Shown one piece after another: positions 26,693 through 35,537 of a stretch of 41,063 nt of DNA. The stretch comes from an uncultured Pseudobutyrivibrio sp. (lineage in GTDB: Bacteria; Bacillota; Clostridia; Lachnospirales; Lachnospiraceae). A program made the position numbers and the translations under genes. Numbering within the stretch: the first letter of the stretch is position 1; every line of letters starts with the position of its first letter. The notes beneath the pieces are model-generated. The model had not been told where the DNA came from and ran no database searches. It saw nothing but the letters and a program-made list of their open reading frames with translations. The stretch is taken from assembly GCA_902775195.1 (NCBI GenBank), contig CACYLQ010000002.1:1-41063 (forward strand), read 5' to 3'.

Positions 26693-27718
26693 TTATTGGC
26701 TCTGTAACTTCTTTTTTAGCTTCTTCTTTTTCAGCGCCTTGGCACCGCCGATTACCTCTGTGATTTCCTGAGTAATCTGGGCCTGACGCACTCTATTGTA
26801 TTCTATAGATAGGTCATGAAGAATTGCCTCTGCGTTGTCAGTTGCGGATTGCATAGCCATCATTCTGGCGTTCTCCTCACTGGCTGAGCATTCAACCAAT
26901 GCTCCATAGCAAAAGGCTGTAAAATGATTATGTACTAACTTTTCAAGAACGCCTTTAAGGGATGGATAAAACGGAATGAAAACATCTCCCTGAGAGATAG
27001 CTTCCATCTCGTAGCTATTAAGGGAATGAACGTGCTTTACGCCTTCCTTTAATTCCTTAGCATCCTTGGATGTTCCCTCTGCATCTGCCTCAATTTTAGC
27101 AGCCTTTTCCTTCAAGAAGGAATGAGTTTTCAAAGGAAGCAAACGCTCTACGCAAAGCTCTTCTGTAATAGAATTAAGCATCTTTGTGTAAATGATATCT
27201 ATCCTGTCAAGCTCTCCTTTGTTGTACAAATCAATCATGTACTCTGCCATGATTCTGGCACGATGCATGGATGGGTTGTTAGATGAAAATCTGAAATTCT
27301 CATCTACGTTGTAGCCGTTGCTTATGAAGAATGAACGGCCAACCTCACCAACAACAAACAGCTTGTACTCATCGCCCTCAGCTAATCCGTCGATACGCTG
27401 AATTGCCATTTTGATGGCGTTATGATTGTAAGCACCTGCCATACCCTTGTCGCCAGTGAATACAATAAATCCATGCTTCTTTATAGTCTCATGGTCATCC
27501 TCAACTCGATTATCAAAGTAAATGTGTCTGATGTCTGGGAAGTGTGCAAGACACTCCGCAATTCCTATCTGGGTTCCTTTGAAAAATGGTTCCGTCTCTT
27601 CAAGCTTCTTTTTTGCTTTTCTAAGCTTCATGGAAGACATCATGTACATGGCCTTAGTAATCTTCATGGTATCCTGAATACTGTTTATTCTGTTTTGGAT
27701 TTCCTTTGTACTAGCCAT
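26693..27718 (-). CDS. atpG: F1 ATP synthase gamma subunit, longer than usual
   Basis: Central-stalk subunit. The ends are canonical: STKEIQNRINSIQDTMKITKAM at the N-terminus and RVRQAQITQEITEVIGGA at the C-terminus, the coiled coil inside alpha3beta3. At 341 residues it is about 50 longer than typical gamma; an extra charged stretch (EKAAKIEADAEGTSKDAKEL, about residues 190-215) lies in the globular part. Three nt separate it from the delta-alpha gene. The extra length may relate to the unusual F1 (inference). Confidence 0.95.
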   Translation of the reverse strand: MASTKEIQNRINSIQDTMKITKAMYMMSSMKLRKAKKKLEETEPFFKGTQIGIAECLAHFPDIRHIYFDNRVEDDHETIKKHGFIVFTGDKGMAGAYNHNAIKMAIQRIDGLAEGDEYKLFVVGEVGRSFFISNGYNVDENFRFSSNNPSMHRARIMAEYMIDLYNKGELDRIDIIYTKMLNSITEELCVERLLPLKTHSFLKEKAAKIEADAEGTSKDAKELKEGVKHVHSLNSYEMEAISQGDVFIPFYPSLKGVLEKLVHNHFTAFCYGALVECSASEENARMMAMQSATDNAEAILHDLSIEYNRVRQAQITQEITEVIGGAKALKKKKLKKKLQSQ

Positions 27719-27721
27719 AAA

Positions 27722-29737
27722 TTACTCCTGATTCTTCTTAAATTCAGTAGCAGCATCGATAATTGCAGCCTTTGTATCATCTGACAAATCCTTTGAAGAT
27801 TCTAGCTGGCTGATAATATCTGAATGCTCTGTTCTGAAAAACTCAAGCAAATCAGCTCTAAATTTCTTTATATCTGATGAAGCAACATCACTGAAGATAT
27901 GTGCGTTAGCAGATACAAGGATGATAACCTGCTCTGCCATTGAGAATGGTCTTGAAAGTGGCTGCTTCAAAAGTTCCATAAGGGCACGACCGTGAGCAAG
28001 CTGCTTCTTTGTTGCATCATCAAGGTCTGATGAGAACTGAGTGAAGACTTCCATTTCACGATACTGTGCAAGGTCGATACGGATTGAGCCTGCAGCCTTC
28101 TTCATAGCCTTTGTCTGAGCAGCACCACCAACACGGGATACAGAAAGACCAACGTTTACGGCTGGTCGCTGACCTGCGTTGAAAAGCTCTGTCTCAAGGA
28201 ATATCTGACCATCAGTGATGGAAATAACATTTGTAGGAATGTATGCTGACAAATCGCCTGCCTGTGTTTCGATGATAGGAAGAGCTGTTATAGAGCCGCC
28301 TCCTGCTTCATCAGTGATTCTTGCACTACGCTCAAGTAGACGCGAATGCAAATAGAATACATCACCTGGATATGCCTCACGTCCTGGTGAACGCTCAAGC
28401 AAAAGTGAAATGGCACGATAAGCAACAGCATGCTTTGACAAATCATCATAAACAATAAGTACATCCTTGCCTGAATACATGAAATATTCTGCAAGTGCTG
28501 TACCAGCATAAGGTGCGATGTACTGCAATGATGCTGAATCTGAAGCAGTCGCATTTACGATGATTGTATAATCCATTGCTCCATTTTCTTTTAATGTGTT
28601 AACAAGCTTTGCAACAGTAGATGCCTTCTGACCGATTGCAACGTAAACACAGATTACATCCTTACCCTTCTGGTTGATGATTGTATCTGTAGCGATAGAT
28701 GTTTTACCTGTCTGTCTATCACCAATGATAAGCTCACGCTGACCACGGCCGATAGGGAACATGGAATCAATTGAAAGAAGACCTGTTTCCATTGGCTGGC
28801 TAACTGATTTTCTGTCAACGATACTAGGAGCTGGACACTCGATAGGTCTGTATCCGTCTGCCTCGATATCTCCTGCTCCATCAAGAGGGCTACCAAGTGC
28901 GTCAACGATACGTCCTAAGAAGCCGTTACCAACTGGGATACCAGCCATCTTACCTGTACGAACAACACGAGAACCTTCTTTTATTTCTGTGTCACGGCCA
29001 AATAGGATAACGCCGATTTCGTCGCGGCGGACATCCTGAACCATACCTTTGACACCACAATCAAAGATAACGATTTCGCCGTAGAATGCGTGGTCAATAC
29101 CATCGATATTGGCAATACCATCGCCAACCCATGTTACGATACCAACCTCGTTATCCTTAATCTCTAAATCAAATTCATCAACGCTGGCCTTGAGGATTGA
29201 AAGTATGCTTTCATCAACTGATGAAACACCAACTGCTGCATCAATCTTTGTAGCCAACTGCTTGATACGTCCTTTTTCGCTCCAATCGTATTCCTTTGTG
29301 CCGACTGAAAGAACGAAACCGCTCTTAATAGATTCATCCTTTACAAGATCAATCTCGATAGCTTCGTTTCCTGTTTCCTTAACAAGGAATCTCTTGATAC
29401 CATTAAGCTGCTCATCAGTTGGAGCTGTAACGTATCTTAGCTTAGCCTTCTCAACAACCTCTGACTTTGCAGCGATGCTTTCCTCGAAGGCTTCCTTAAT
29501 ATCATAAAATAAATCAAAATCGCCGTTTGAGCATAGAAGCTTTAAGAAGTTTCTAATTTCGTGAGGGAAAATACTATCTACAACTACGCATTTCTTTGCA
29601 AGCTCAACTGTAGGATTATTTAATTCCTCACCAATTGCAGGCACAGCTTCAAGAATAGAAGCGGCAGACTGCAAGAAAACTTCTGCATTAGCTATACTAT
29701 GCAAACTACGTGCATATTCTAAAGTTTTTTCTGTCAC
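27722..29737 (-). CDS. Fused ATP synthase delta-alpha subunit
   Basis: One 671-codon gene joins AtpH and AtpA. Residues 1-163 are delta: an N-terminal helical bundle and the SGFVLSVGTKEYDWSEKGRIKQ tail, the usual OSCP C-terminus. Residues about 172-671 are alpha: EVGIVTWVGDGIANIDG, P-loop GDRQTGKTS, AYPGDVFYLHSRLLERS and the Arg-finger region SVSRVGGAAQTKAM. The junction is tight, with no linker. There is no ATG between residue 1 and Met232, which lies inside the alpha barrel; the only near-junction alternative is a TTG at residue 161 with an AAGGA 12 nt upstream. So alpha seems to be made as a fusion, giving three delta domains per F1 unless cleaved. A single-base assembly artefact is unlikely, as both halves share one frame. 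Confidence 0.93.
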   Translation of the reverse strand: MTEKTLEYARSLHSIANAEVFLQSAASILEAVPAIGEELNNPTVELAKKCVVVDSIFPHEIRNFLKLLCSNGDFDLFYDIKEAFEESIAAKSEVVEKAKLRYVTAPTDEQLNGIKRFLVKETGNEAIEIDLVKDESIKSGFVLSVGTKEYDWSEKGRIKQLATKIDAAVGVSSVDESILSILKASVDEFDLEIKDNEVGIVTWVGDGIANIDGIDHAFYGEIVIFDCGVKGMVQDVRRDEIGVILFGRDTEIKEGSRVVRTGKMAGIPVGNGFLGRIVDALGSPLDGAGDIEADGYRPIECPAPSIVDRKSVSQPMETGLLSIDSMFPIGRGQRELIIGDRQTGKTSIATDTIINQKGKDVICVYVAIGQKASTVAKLVNTLKENGAMDYTIIVNATASDSASLQYIAPYAGTALAEYFMYSGKDVLIVYDDLSKHAVAYRAISLLLERSPGREAYPGDVFYLHSRLLERSARITDEAGGGSITALPIIETQAGDLSAYIPTNVISITDGQIFLETELFNAGQRPAVNVGLSVSRVGGAAQTKAMKKAAGSIRIDLAQYREMEVFTQFSSDLDDATKKQLAHGRALMELLKQPLSRPFSMAEQVIILVSANAHIFSDVASSDIKKFRADLLEFFRTEHSDIISQLESSKDLSDDTKAAIIDAATEFKKNQE

Positions 29738-29739
29738 CT

Positions 29740-30222
29740 TTACTCACCTGCTTTATCTATAAACTCGTCAAACAAGCTGCTGTCAACTTCAGCTCCTGTC
29801 TGACCACCAACAACCTTTGTTGTTGCATCAACAATAATATTTGCAATTTCCTTTTTAGCGCTGGCAATAATCTGATTCTTCTCACGATTAGCCTCTGTAG
29901 CTGCAGCTGTTTTAATCTCTGATGCGTTTGCCTTTGCATCATTGATAATCTGCTGATACTGAGCATCTGCGCTTTTTCTTGCTTCGGAAAGTATTTCCTT
30001 CTTTTCCTGCTCTGCTTCTGCTAACTTCTCATCATACTGACGAGCCTTTTCATCTGCAGCGGCTTCCTTATCTTCAGCAGCTTTGAAAATCTCATCTGCC
30101 TCTTCCTGGCGCTTTGCAATAATATTTGCAATAGGCTTGAAGAAAAAGATTTTGAAAAAAATAAACAATGCAAGAAGGTTTACTACTGTCCAAAGAATAT
30201 TCCAAAATGAAACGTTAATCAT
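29740..30222 (-). CDS. atpF: Fo ATP synthase b subunit
   Basis: Peripheral stalk. The 160-residue protein has one N-terminal membrane helix (FWNILWTVVNLLALFIFFKIFFF), then a long charged coiled coil (about 35-150). Two nt separate its stop from the start of the delta-alpha gene, whose delta domain is its binding partner. Length is normal. Confidence 0.95.
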   Translation of the reverse strand: MINVSFWNILWTVVNLLALFIFFKIFFFKPIANIIAKRQEEADEIFKAAEDKEAAADEKARQYDEKLAEAEQEKKEILSEARKSADAQYQQIINDAKANASEIKTAAATEANREKNQIIASAKKEIANIIVDATTKVVGGQTGAEVDSSLFDEFIDKAGE

Positions 30223-30236
30223 AATCCTTCATTCCT

Positions 30237-30461
30237 TTACTGTAACATTACGATAATCATAAGTGCGATAACGAAACCATAAATAGCTGTTGCCTCTGCA
30301 AGGGCACAACCTAAAATTAAGTTCTTCTGAATCTTACCTTCTGCCTCTGGCTGACGTGCGATACCCTCGCAAGCCTTACCTGTTGCAATACCGATACCAA
30401 TACCTGCTCCAATACCTGTTACTACTGCAATACCTGCTCCAATTGCTATAAGTGTGTTCAT
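30237..30461 (-). CDS. atpE: Fo ATP synthase c subunit
   Basis: The 74-residue hairpin forms the rotor ring. Helix 1 is Gly-rich ([21 protein letters not shown]), the polar loop is ARQPEAEG and helix 2 has the ion-binding Glu in [14 protein letters not shown]. Relative to sodium-binding rings, the helix 1 Gln is Ile and the Ser after the Glu is Ala, so proton coupling is more likely. The Tyr of the site is kept. Confidence 0.97.
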   Translation of the reverse strand: MNTLIAIGAGIAVVTGIGAGIGIGIATGKACEGIARQPEAEGKIQKNLILGCALAEATAIYGFVIALMIIVMLQ

Positions 30462-30479
30462 TTTAATTCCTCCTATAAT

Positions 30480-31172
30480 TTATTCTACTGCCTCTTTAAT
30501 ATACAAAGACGTTAAGAATACAAATACGTACGCCTGAAGTAATCCGTCGAATAAGTCGAAATAAAGACTAAATACGGCTGGAATAACTGGTGGGCATACA
30601 ATCTTTAAAAGTTCCATAATTACGAATGCACCAAGTACATTACCAAAAAGTCGCATACAAAGTGATAGCGGCCTTGTAAACACATCCAAAATGTTGAATG
30701 GTGTAACGATAGCGACTGGCTCTGTGAATTTGTGAAGCCATTTTCTTACGCCGTTTTGATAAATGCCAGCGAACTCAACAAGTACAATACTCATGATTGC
30801 AAGTGCTGCTGTGACATTCAAATCTTTTGTAGGTGATTTGAATCCGAACAAACCAATTATGTTTGACAATCCAATGTATATGAGAACAGTTGTAAGATAT
30901 CCTGTGTATATCTTGCCCTCTTCTCCAAGCATTCCACCCACTATTCCAGTAAGCTTTTCATATACGAGTTCCGCAAACGCTTGTCTTTTGCTGATGTTCT
31001 GCGTTTTCAAGTCGCGGGTCAGGAATATTGCAATTAGTACAAGTACTGCCATTACAATCCATGTGACCACTACCGATTCCATAACAGGAATTTCCAAGCT
31101 TCCCAGATGGATGGTGAAGACCGTCTCGCAATTTAGCTCTTCTATAAGCTTTTCTGCCAATGACGAACTCAC
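30480..31172 (-). CDS. atpB: Fo ATP synthase a subunit
   Basis: Stator channel subunit, 230 residues, with five or six membrane helices and the essential Arg in PLSLCMRLFGN (about residue 175). First gene of the operon. The start is a GTG at 31170-31172, 7 nt from AGGAGG (31180-31185). An out-of-frame ATG at 31172-31174, 5 nt from the same site, is followed at once by TGA, forming a start-stop pair overlapping the GTG. Confidence 0.93.
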   Translation of the reverse strand: MSSSLAEKLIEELNCETVFTIHLGSLEIPVMESVVVTWIVMAVLVLIAIFLTRDLKTQNISKRQAFAELVYEKLTGIVGGMLGEEGKIYTGYLTTVLIYIGLSNIIGLFGFKSPTKDLNVTAALAIMSIVLVEFAGIYQNGVRKWLHKFTEPVAIVTPFNILDVFTRPLSLCMRLFGNVLGAFVIMELLKIVCPPVIPAVFSLYFDLFDGLLQAYVFVFLTSLYIKEAVE

Positions 31173-31259
31173 ATAAACACCTCCTATTCTTTATTTGATG
31201 CCATTATTTTAAACTTTTCGTACAAAAATATAAGATACAAATTGTACAATGTGTATAAA

Positions 31260-31287
31260 TTTATAGACTTGACTTTTCGTTTGTCTA
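31260..31287 (-). promoter_or_regulatory. Possible promoter of the ATP synthase operon
   Basis: TAGACA (31282-31287), 16-bp spacer, TATAAA (31260-31265); a TAGAC/GTCTA inverted repeat overlaps the spacer. Another AT-rich -10 nearer to the gene is possible. The leader would be about 80 nt. Confidence 0.4.
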
Positions 31288-31324
31288 TACCTCAAAAACA
31301 AACTATATATCACTGTACGAAACA

Positions 31325-31358
31325 TAAAAAAGAGGGCTAACCTAACCCGTCAGCCCCC
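31325..31358 (-). terminator. Terminator of the chemoreceptor gene
   Basis: GGGGGCT pairs with AGCCCTC (one G-U pair) on minus and is followed by TTTTTT; it lies about 15 nt after the stop. Confidence 0.8.
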
Positions 31359-31370
31359 TTTCACTACTCC

Positions 31371-33446
31371 TTATTCAGCCTCATTAACATCTACCGAGTC
31401 ATCTTTAAAGAACAACATTTCTTCATTAAGTTTTTGTGCAATATCCTTCAAATCATCTGCTGAATCAGCAAGATTTGAAACTGTTGCAGAAAGCTCCTGA
31501 ACTGATGCGCCAGTTGTTTCTGAGCTAGCTGCATTCTCTTCCGAAATTGCAGAAAGTGAAGACATTGCATCGGATACCACATCGTTTGATGTAACACACG
31601 TAGATGCACCACCTGCGATATCTCTGATACCAACAACAGTGCCATCAATATCTTCAAGCATACCGTTTACAGATTCAAGAGTGCCACCAATAGCCTCCTG
31701 CTGCTCCAGGTTGCCCTGCTTAACCAGATTTGCTGCCGCAACAGCTGCCTCTGCCTGCTTCAAAAGCTCATCCATTTCAACTCGGATGGCCTGTGCCATG
31801 CTATCAGAATCATCCGCAAGCTTTCTAATTTCCTCCGCAACTACTGCGAAGCCCTTACCAGCCTCACCAGCACGGGCTGCCTCGATTGAAGCGTTAAGTG
31901 AAAGCAGGTTGGTCTGAGAAGCGATACCAGAAATGCCTTCTACTCTATCGTTGATATTAGCAACGGCACTCTGTGTAGCGGAAATTGTTCTTGCAATCTC
32001 TTCAATTTTTTCTGTCATATCGCTACTAGAATCCTTAAGATTGATAAGGGATTTGCTGGATGCCTGTGAAGCTTCCTTCATCTTTCCAGCTAAGCTCTCC
32101 ACATTGTCTGTAGAATGCTGAACGCCGCCAACTGCATCAGTAATCTTTCCAACATTTTCAGCAGCCTCCTGGATTTCCTCGGCCTGCTGAACAGCACCTG
32201 TTGCAATCTCCTGCACTGCATTTGCTACAGTATCTGTTGTTGCAGCAATCTGATTTGCCATATCTGCCAAATCCTCCGAAGATGTAGTAACAGTTGAGGC
32301 TGAGGTCTTGATTGCTGAAACGATACTTCCTAATTTATCAATAACTGAATTTGTACTTCTAACGATTTCACCAAATTCGTCTTTACGATTTGTGTAGTTA
32401 TCAATCTTCTTAAAACGACCATCTGCCAAAAGAGTTACTGTATTGGTAACTGCCACGATTGGTTTTGTAAAGCTTGTTGCAACATATACCGCAATAATAA
32501 CACCTATTACTAACAGGATTACGCCGATTACAACAACTGTAAGGGCCGCATAAACTGCATGTGCCATTATTTCTTTATCCTGCTGAGATACTGCAACATA
32601 ATAACCGCTTATAGGTTCCTTAACCCACGACATATATGTAAGATTTCCATCAAATGAAGATGTGATAAGACCACTCGTATCAGATGATGTCATAAATTCA
32701 TATCCGCTCAGATCATATTCATCCTCTGGTGTGATTTCGAATTGAGCGTGAGCTACCATCATACCTTTAGTATCAGCAATAAATCCGTCCGAAATATTTG
32801 ATGCTAAGAATTCATGCAAAACATTTAAGTCAAAGCTTCGTTGAATTGTACCAATTACCTGTGTATGAGCCTCATTATATATAGGAACACAAATAATTGT
32901 GATTCGGTTTCCTACCGACTTACTTACAACAACATCAGAAACTGCAGGCTGTCCAGTTGATACTGCCTGCTGGAAATAATCTCTATCAGCTATATTAGTA
33001 ATTTCTTTTCTATCAGCTCTAAGTAATTGGTCACCAGATGCCTTAGACAAAATGATACTAGTATTACCATCGTTCATATATTCGTTCAGCATATCCATCT
33101 GTGCCATCATGGCGTTATCTGGAACAGCTTGTCCTTCAGTTCCATAGCTTTCTATATATGCGATAGTGCTAGGAGAGGTAGCTATTGACTCTAGCATTGC
33201 TGTGTTCTTTTCGACCATCTCAGAAAATTCTGATTCAACAATACGCGCATTAGCCTCCAATAAATTCAAGGCATCCTTCTTCGCCTTATTAGTTGAACTG
33301 TTATAGCTTACAATAATAGCTATAAGTAGCGGAACAGCAACTAAAGCCGCAATCAAACAAATCAGCTTAGTCTTGATGCTATCTTTAGGCGCTATAGTTT
33401 TTGTCATTTCTTGCTTAACGGAAGTCTTTTGTACCTTCTTGCCCAT
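31371..33446 (-). CDS. Methyl-accepting chemotaxis protein with double-Cache sensor
   Basis: A 691-residue transmembrane receptor. Membrane helices lie at about residues 28-48 and 295-320; the extracytoplasmic part between them has dCache features ([29 protein letters not shown]). A HAMP follows, then the signalling coiled coil with the hairpin tip [20 protein letters not shown] at about 500-520, which binds CheA/CheW. The ligand is unknown; dCache domains often bind amino acids or purines. No flagellar gene is in the window. A single-gene unit with its own terminator. Confidence 0.95.
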   Translation of the reverse strand: MGKKVQKTSVKQEMTKTIAPKDSIKTKLICLIAALVAVPLLIAIIVSYNSSTNKAKKDALNLLEANARIVESEFSEMVEKNTAMLESIATSPSTIAYIESYGTEGQAVPDNAMMAQMDMLNEYMNDGNTSIILSKASGDQLLRADRKEITNIADRDYFQQAVSTGQPAVSDVVVSKSVGNRITIICVPIYNEAHTQVIGTIQRSFDLNVLHEFLASNISDGFIADTKGMMVAHAQFEITPEDEYDLSGYEFMTSSDTSGLITSSFDGNLTYMSWVKEPISGYYVAVSQQDKEIMAHAVYAALTVVVIGVILLVIGVIIAVYVATSFTKPIVAVTNTVTLLADGRFKKIDNYTNRKDEFGEIVRSTNSVIDKLGSIVSAIKTSASTVTTSSEDLADMANQIAATTDTVANAVQEIATGAVQQAEEIQEAAENVGKITDAVGGVQHSTDNVESLAGKMKEASQASSKSLINLKDSSSDMTEKIEEIARTISATQSAVANINDRVEGISGIASQTNLLSLNASIEAARAGEAGKGFAVVAEEIRKLADDSDSMAQAIRVEMDELLKQAEAAVAAANLVKQGNLEQQEAIGGTLESVNGMLEDIDGTVVGIRDIAGGASTCVTSNDVVSDAMSSLSAISEENAASSETTGASVQELSATVSNLADSADDLKDIAQKLNEEMLFFKDDSVDVNEAE

Positions 33447-33567
33447 ATTTGCCTCCTTTGCATATCAAACCAATCCTAACATTGATTTTACAATAGTATT
33501 TCTCGAAATATGTGTGGCATCTGTTAAATAAATGTGTTCAAATATTCATTTTTTTATGCTCCAGCAT

Positions 33568-33602
33568 ATAAAAAAGAGTAGCCCTAAAAGGACTACTCTT
33601 AC
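33568..33602 (-). terminator. Terminator of the guanine deaminase gene
   Basis: AAGAGTAG and CTACTCTT pair around CC/GG and a short loop, followed by a T-run; a further small ATGCT/AGCAT hairpin lies at 33557-33568. Confidence 0.85.
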
Positions 33603-33604
33603 TA

Positions 33605-34897
33605 TTATTCTGCACTTGAATAAATCTTATTACCTTTAACGTATTTATCTGTGATAAATGCATCGGCGTCGTTGTAAACCATACGCTCGATTCTTTCTCT
33701 AACAGACATATCTCGCATTGAATACATCTTGCTGTCATCGATAACTACAGCATCGAATTCGTATCCATCCTTAAATGTACCAACCTTGCCAAAATAGCTT
33801 CCGCCACCTAATGTAGCAAGATAGAACATTTCCTCAAAGGATAGTGGCTTAACATTAGTATCTACCAAACGATAGTACATCTTTGAAGCCTGAAGAGAAA
33901 TAAGCATTGTCTTAATCATGTTCATAGATGAGCCTGCTGCCACATCTGTACCAAGACCAACATTAATACCTGCATCTATAAACTTACGTATAGGTGCAAT
34001 ACCTGATGTAAGGTTCATGTTTGAATCTGCGCAATGAGCGATGTAGGCGCCATGCTTTTTAAGAATGGCCATCTCTTCCTCACCTGAATAAACACAGTGT
34101 GCCATGATTGTAGGAAGCTCTGCTGTGCCCATAGTATCGAATATTTCATATGCATTTGCATAGCTGGTAGATTCAGGTACAAGCTCCTTAACCCATGCAA
34201 CCTCAGACTGGTTCTCTGAAAGATGAGACTGAATTCTAAGGCCTCTTTCAACTGACATTTTACCAAGTCCTCTCATCAAATCATCTGAGCAGGATGGAAT
34301 AAATCTAGGTGTAAGGATTGGCATGGTGTTTTTGTATCTGCCCTGGATGGCCTCTAACCATTCTGCGGTAGCCTTAAGAGATGCAGCTGCATCTTCCTCT
34401 TCAAGGTGGGCGCCACCATTTCTATCCATGTTTACCTTACCAACGTAGGTAATCATGCCTGTCTTTTCAAGCTGATCCATAAGCTCTATGGTAGCTTCAA
34501 TGTGAAGTGTGGCAAATACAACTGCACGTGTGGTAAAGCAGCGACGTAAATCCTCTGAGAAATATTCATACGCCTTGCGAGCATAAGCTAAGTCAGAATA
34601 TTTAGCCTCTTCAGGGAATGTGTATTTGCTAAGCCACTCCAAAAGTTCCTCATCCATACCGATTCCACGGAAGGTGTACTGAGGCGCATGAACATGCAAA
34701 TCAGTCATTCCTGGAATGATAAGCTTATCGCCATAATCATATACTGGAAAATCCTTGTACTGGTCTGGAAGTTTGGAAAAGGCACCCTTGCAGATGCCGT
34801 CCACACAAACCACATAGCCATTGCTATATGTAACTATACTTTTACTTCCCTCCGAAAAGGCAATGCCTCCACGAAGGACAAAACTATCTTTATTCAT
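33605..34897 (-). CDS. guaD: Guanine deaminase (amidohydrolase family)
   Basis: Converts guanine to xanthine in purine salvage. The 430-residue protein has the zinc ligands HVH in TDLHVHAPQYTFRGIG, SHLSEN, AHCVYSGEEE and the catalytic Asp in GTDVAAGSS, and the guanine-deaminase signature LLEWLSKYTFPEE near residue 86. It lies 27 nt behind the small FakA-type gene on the same strand and ends at a strong terminator. Confidence 0.92.
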   Translation of the reverse strand: MNKDSFVLRGGIAFSEGSKSIVTYSNGYVVCVDGICKGAFSKLPDQYKDFPVYDYGDKLIIPGMTDLHVHAPQYTFRGIGMDEELLEWLSKYTFPEEAKYSDLAYARKAYEYFSEDLRRCFTTRAVVFATLHIEATIELMDQLEKTGMITYVGKVNMDRNGGAHLEEEDAAASLKATAEWLEAIQGRYKNTMPILTPRFIPSCSDDLMRGLGKMSVERGLRIQSHLSENQSEVAWVKELVPESTSYANAYEIFDTMGTAELPTIMAHCVYSGEEEMAILKKHGAYIAHCADSNMNLTSGIAPIRKFIDAGINVGLGTDVAAGSSMNMIKTMLISLQASKMYYRLVDTNVKPLSFEEMFYLATLGGGSYFGKVGTFKDGYEFDAVVIDDSKMYSMRDMSVRERIERMVYNDADAFITDKYVKGNKIYSSAE

Positions 34898-34924
34898 AAA
34901 ACTCCTAATTGCTAAAAATAACCG

Positions 34925-35191
34925 CTAGCCCTGAAGACCTCTAGCCTGTCTATCCATATCTTCTACTACGATATCGTAGATTTCGCCAAGTGTACGGCAG
35001 TACTCAAGTACCTTCCATGGCTCGTTTGTATGATAGTGAATCTTGATTAGCTCCTCATCACCTACAGCAAGAAGGCTGTCTCCAACAAAGTTCTCTGTGA
35101 TGTAATCGTTGATTGCATCCTCATCAAGATCCTCTCCTTCAATAAGAAGCTGTGTATCATATCTAAATTCAATTGACTGCTCTGGTAACAT
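34925..35191 (-). CDS. Stand-alone FakA middle-domain-like protein
   Basis: An 88-residue protein. IEFRYDTQLLIEGEDLDE, VGDSLLAVGDEELIKIHYHTNEP and WKVLEYCRTLGEIYDIVVEDM closely follow the middle/C-terminal part of FakA (DAK-type fatty-acid kinase; YloV), including the HYHTNEP strand. It has no kinase L domain, so it is not a kinase by itself. It may bind a DegV/FakB-like lipid carrier or work as a regulator (inference). Start set by AGGAGG 8 nt upstream. Probably co-transcribed with guaD. Confidence 0.75.
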   Translation of the reverse strand: MLPEQSIEFRYDTQLLIEGEDLDEDAINDYITENFVGDSLLAVGDEELIKIHYHTNEPWKVLEYCRTLGEIYDIVVEDMDRQARGLQG

Positions 35192-35240
35192 TTTATTTTC
35201 CTCCTAGTAATTAGTACTTATTCTCTTAAAAGCAAGTAAG

Positions 35241-35268
35241 ATTTTATCATATATTTACCAAAAAGTAA
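35241..35268 (-). promoter_or_regulatory. Promoter of the FakA-like/guaD unit
   Basis: TTACTT (35263-35268), 16-bp spacer, TAAAAT (35241-35246) with an extended -10 TG. Divergent from the tRNA-Glu promoter. Confidence 0.5.
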
Positions 35269-35295
35269 CTATTGAAAAAAAATGTAAAAAAGTTG

Positions 35296-35324
35296 TTGAC
35301 ATAATGTGTTTTATACTGTAATAT
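35296..35324 (+). promoter_or_regulatory. Promoter of tRNA-Glu
   Basis: Consensus TTGACA (35296-35301), 17-bp spacer, TAATAT (35319-35324); start about 40 nt before the tRNA. Confidence 0.85.
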
Positions 35325-35367
35325 TAACTTCGTTGCTGAGGCAAACACAAAAGAAAACAGCGATTAT

Positions 35368-35439
35368 GGTTCCTTGGTCAAGCGGTTAAGACGTCGCCCT
35401 CTCACGGCGAAAACAGCGGTTCGATTCCGCTAGGAACTG
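35368..35439 (+). tRNA. tRNA-Glu(CUC)
   Basis: A 72-nt cloverleaf with acceptor GGTTCCT/AGGAACT, D arm with GGTCAAGCGG, anticodon loop CTCTCAC giving CTC, and T arm AGCGG-TTCGATT-CCGCT. CCA is not encoded. Reads GAG. Own promoter and terminator. Confidence 0.95.
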
Positions 35440-35443
35440 CTAA

Positions 35444-35472
35444 AAGCACTCGATAATTCGAGTGCTTTTTTT
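35444..35472 (+). terminator. Terminator of tRNA-Glu
   Basis: AAGCACTCGA pairs with TCGAGTGCTT (10 bp, 4-nt loop) and is followed by Ts, 4 nt after the tRNA. Confidence 0.92.
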
Positions 35473-35500
35473 ATTTATTAAGAATTAAAGTATTAAATTT

Positions 35501-35526
35501 ACCGCAAGCCAATGGTAGCTTGCGGT
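35501..35526 (-). terminator. Hairpin after the CO dehydrogenase gene
   Basis: ACCGCAAGC (35501-35509) and GCTTGCGGT (35518-35526) form a 9-bp stem with an 8-nt loop. The following minus sequence is AT-rich but lacks a clear T-run, so termination may be weak. Confidence 0.45.
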
Positions 35527-35537
35527 CTCCAAAAAAA

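Noticed and set aside
29255..29257. Separate TTG start of the alpha subunit
   Set aside because: The AAGGA is 12 nt away, longer than normal spacing, and the codon lies within the delta tail; kept only as a possibility in the fusion entry.
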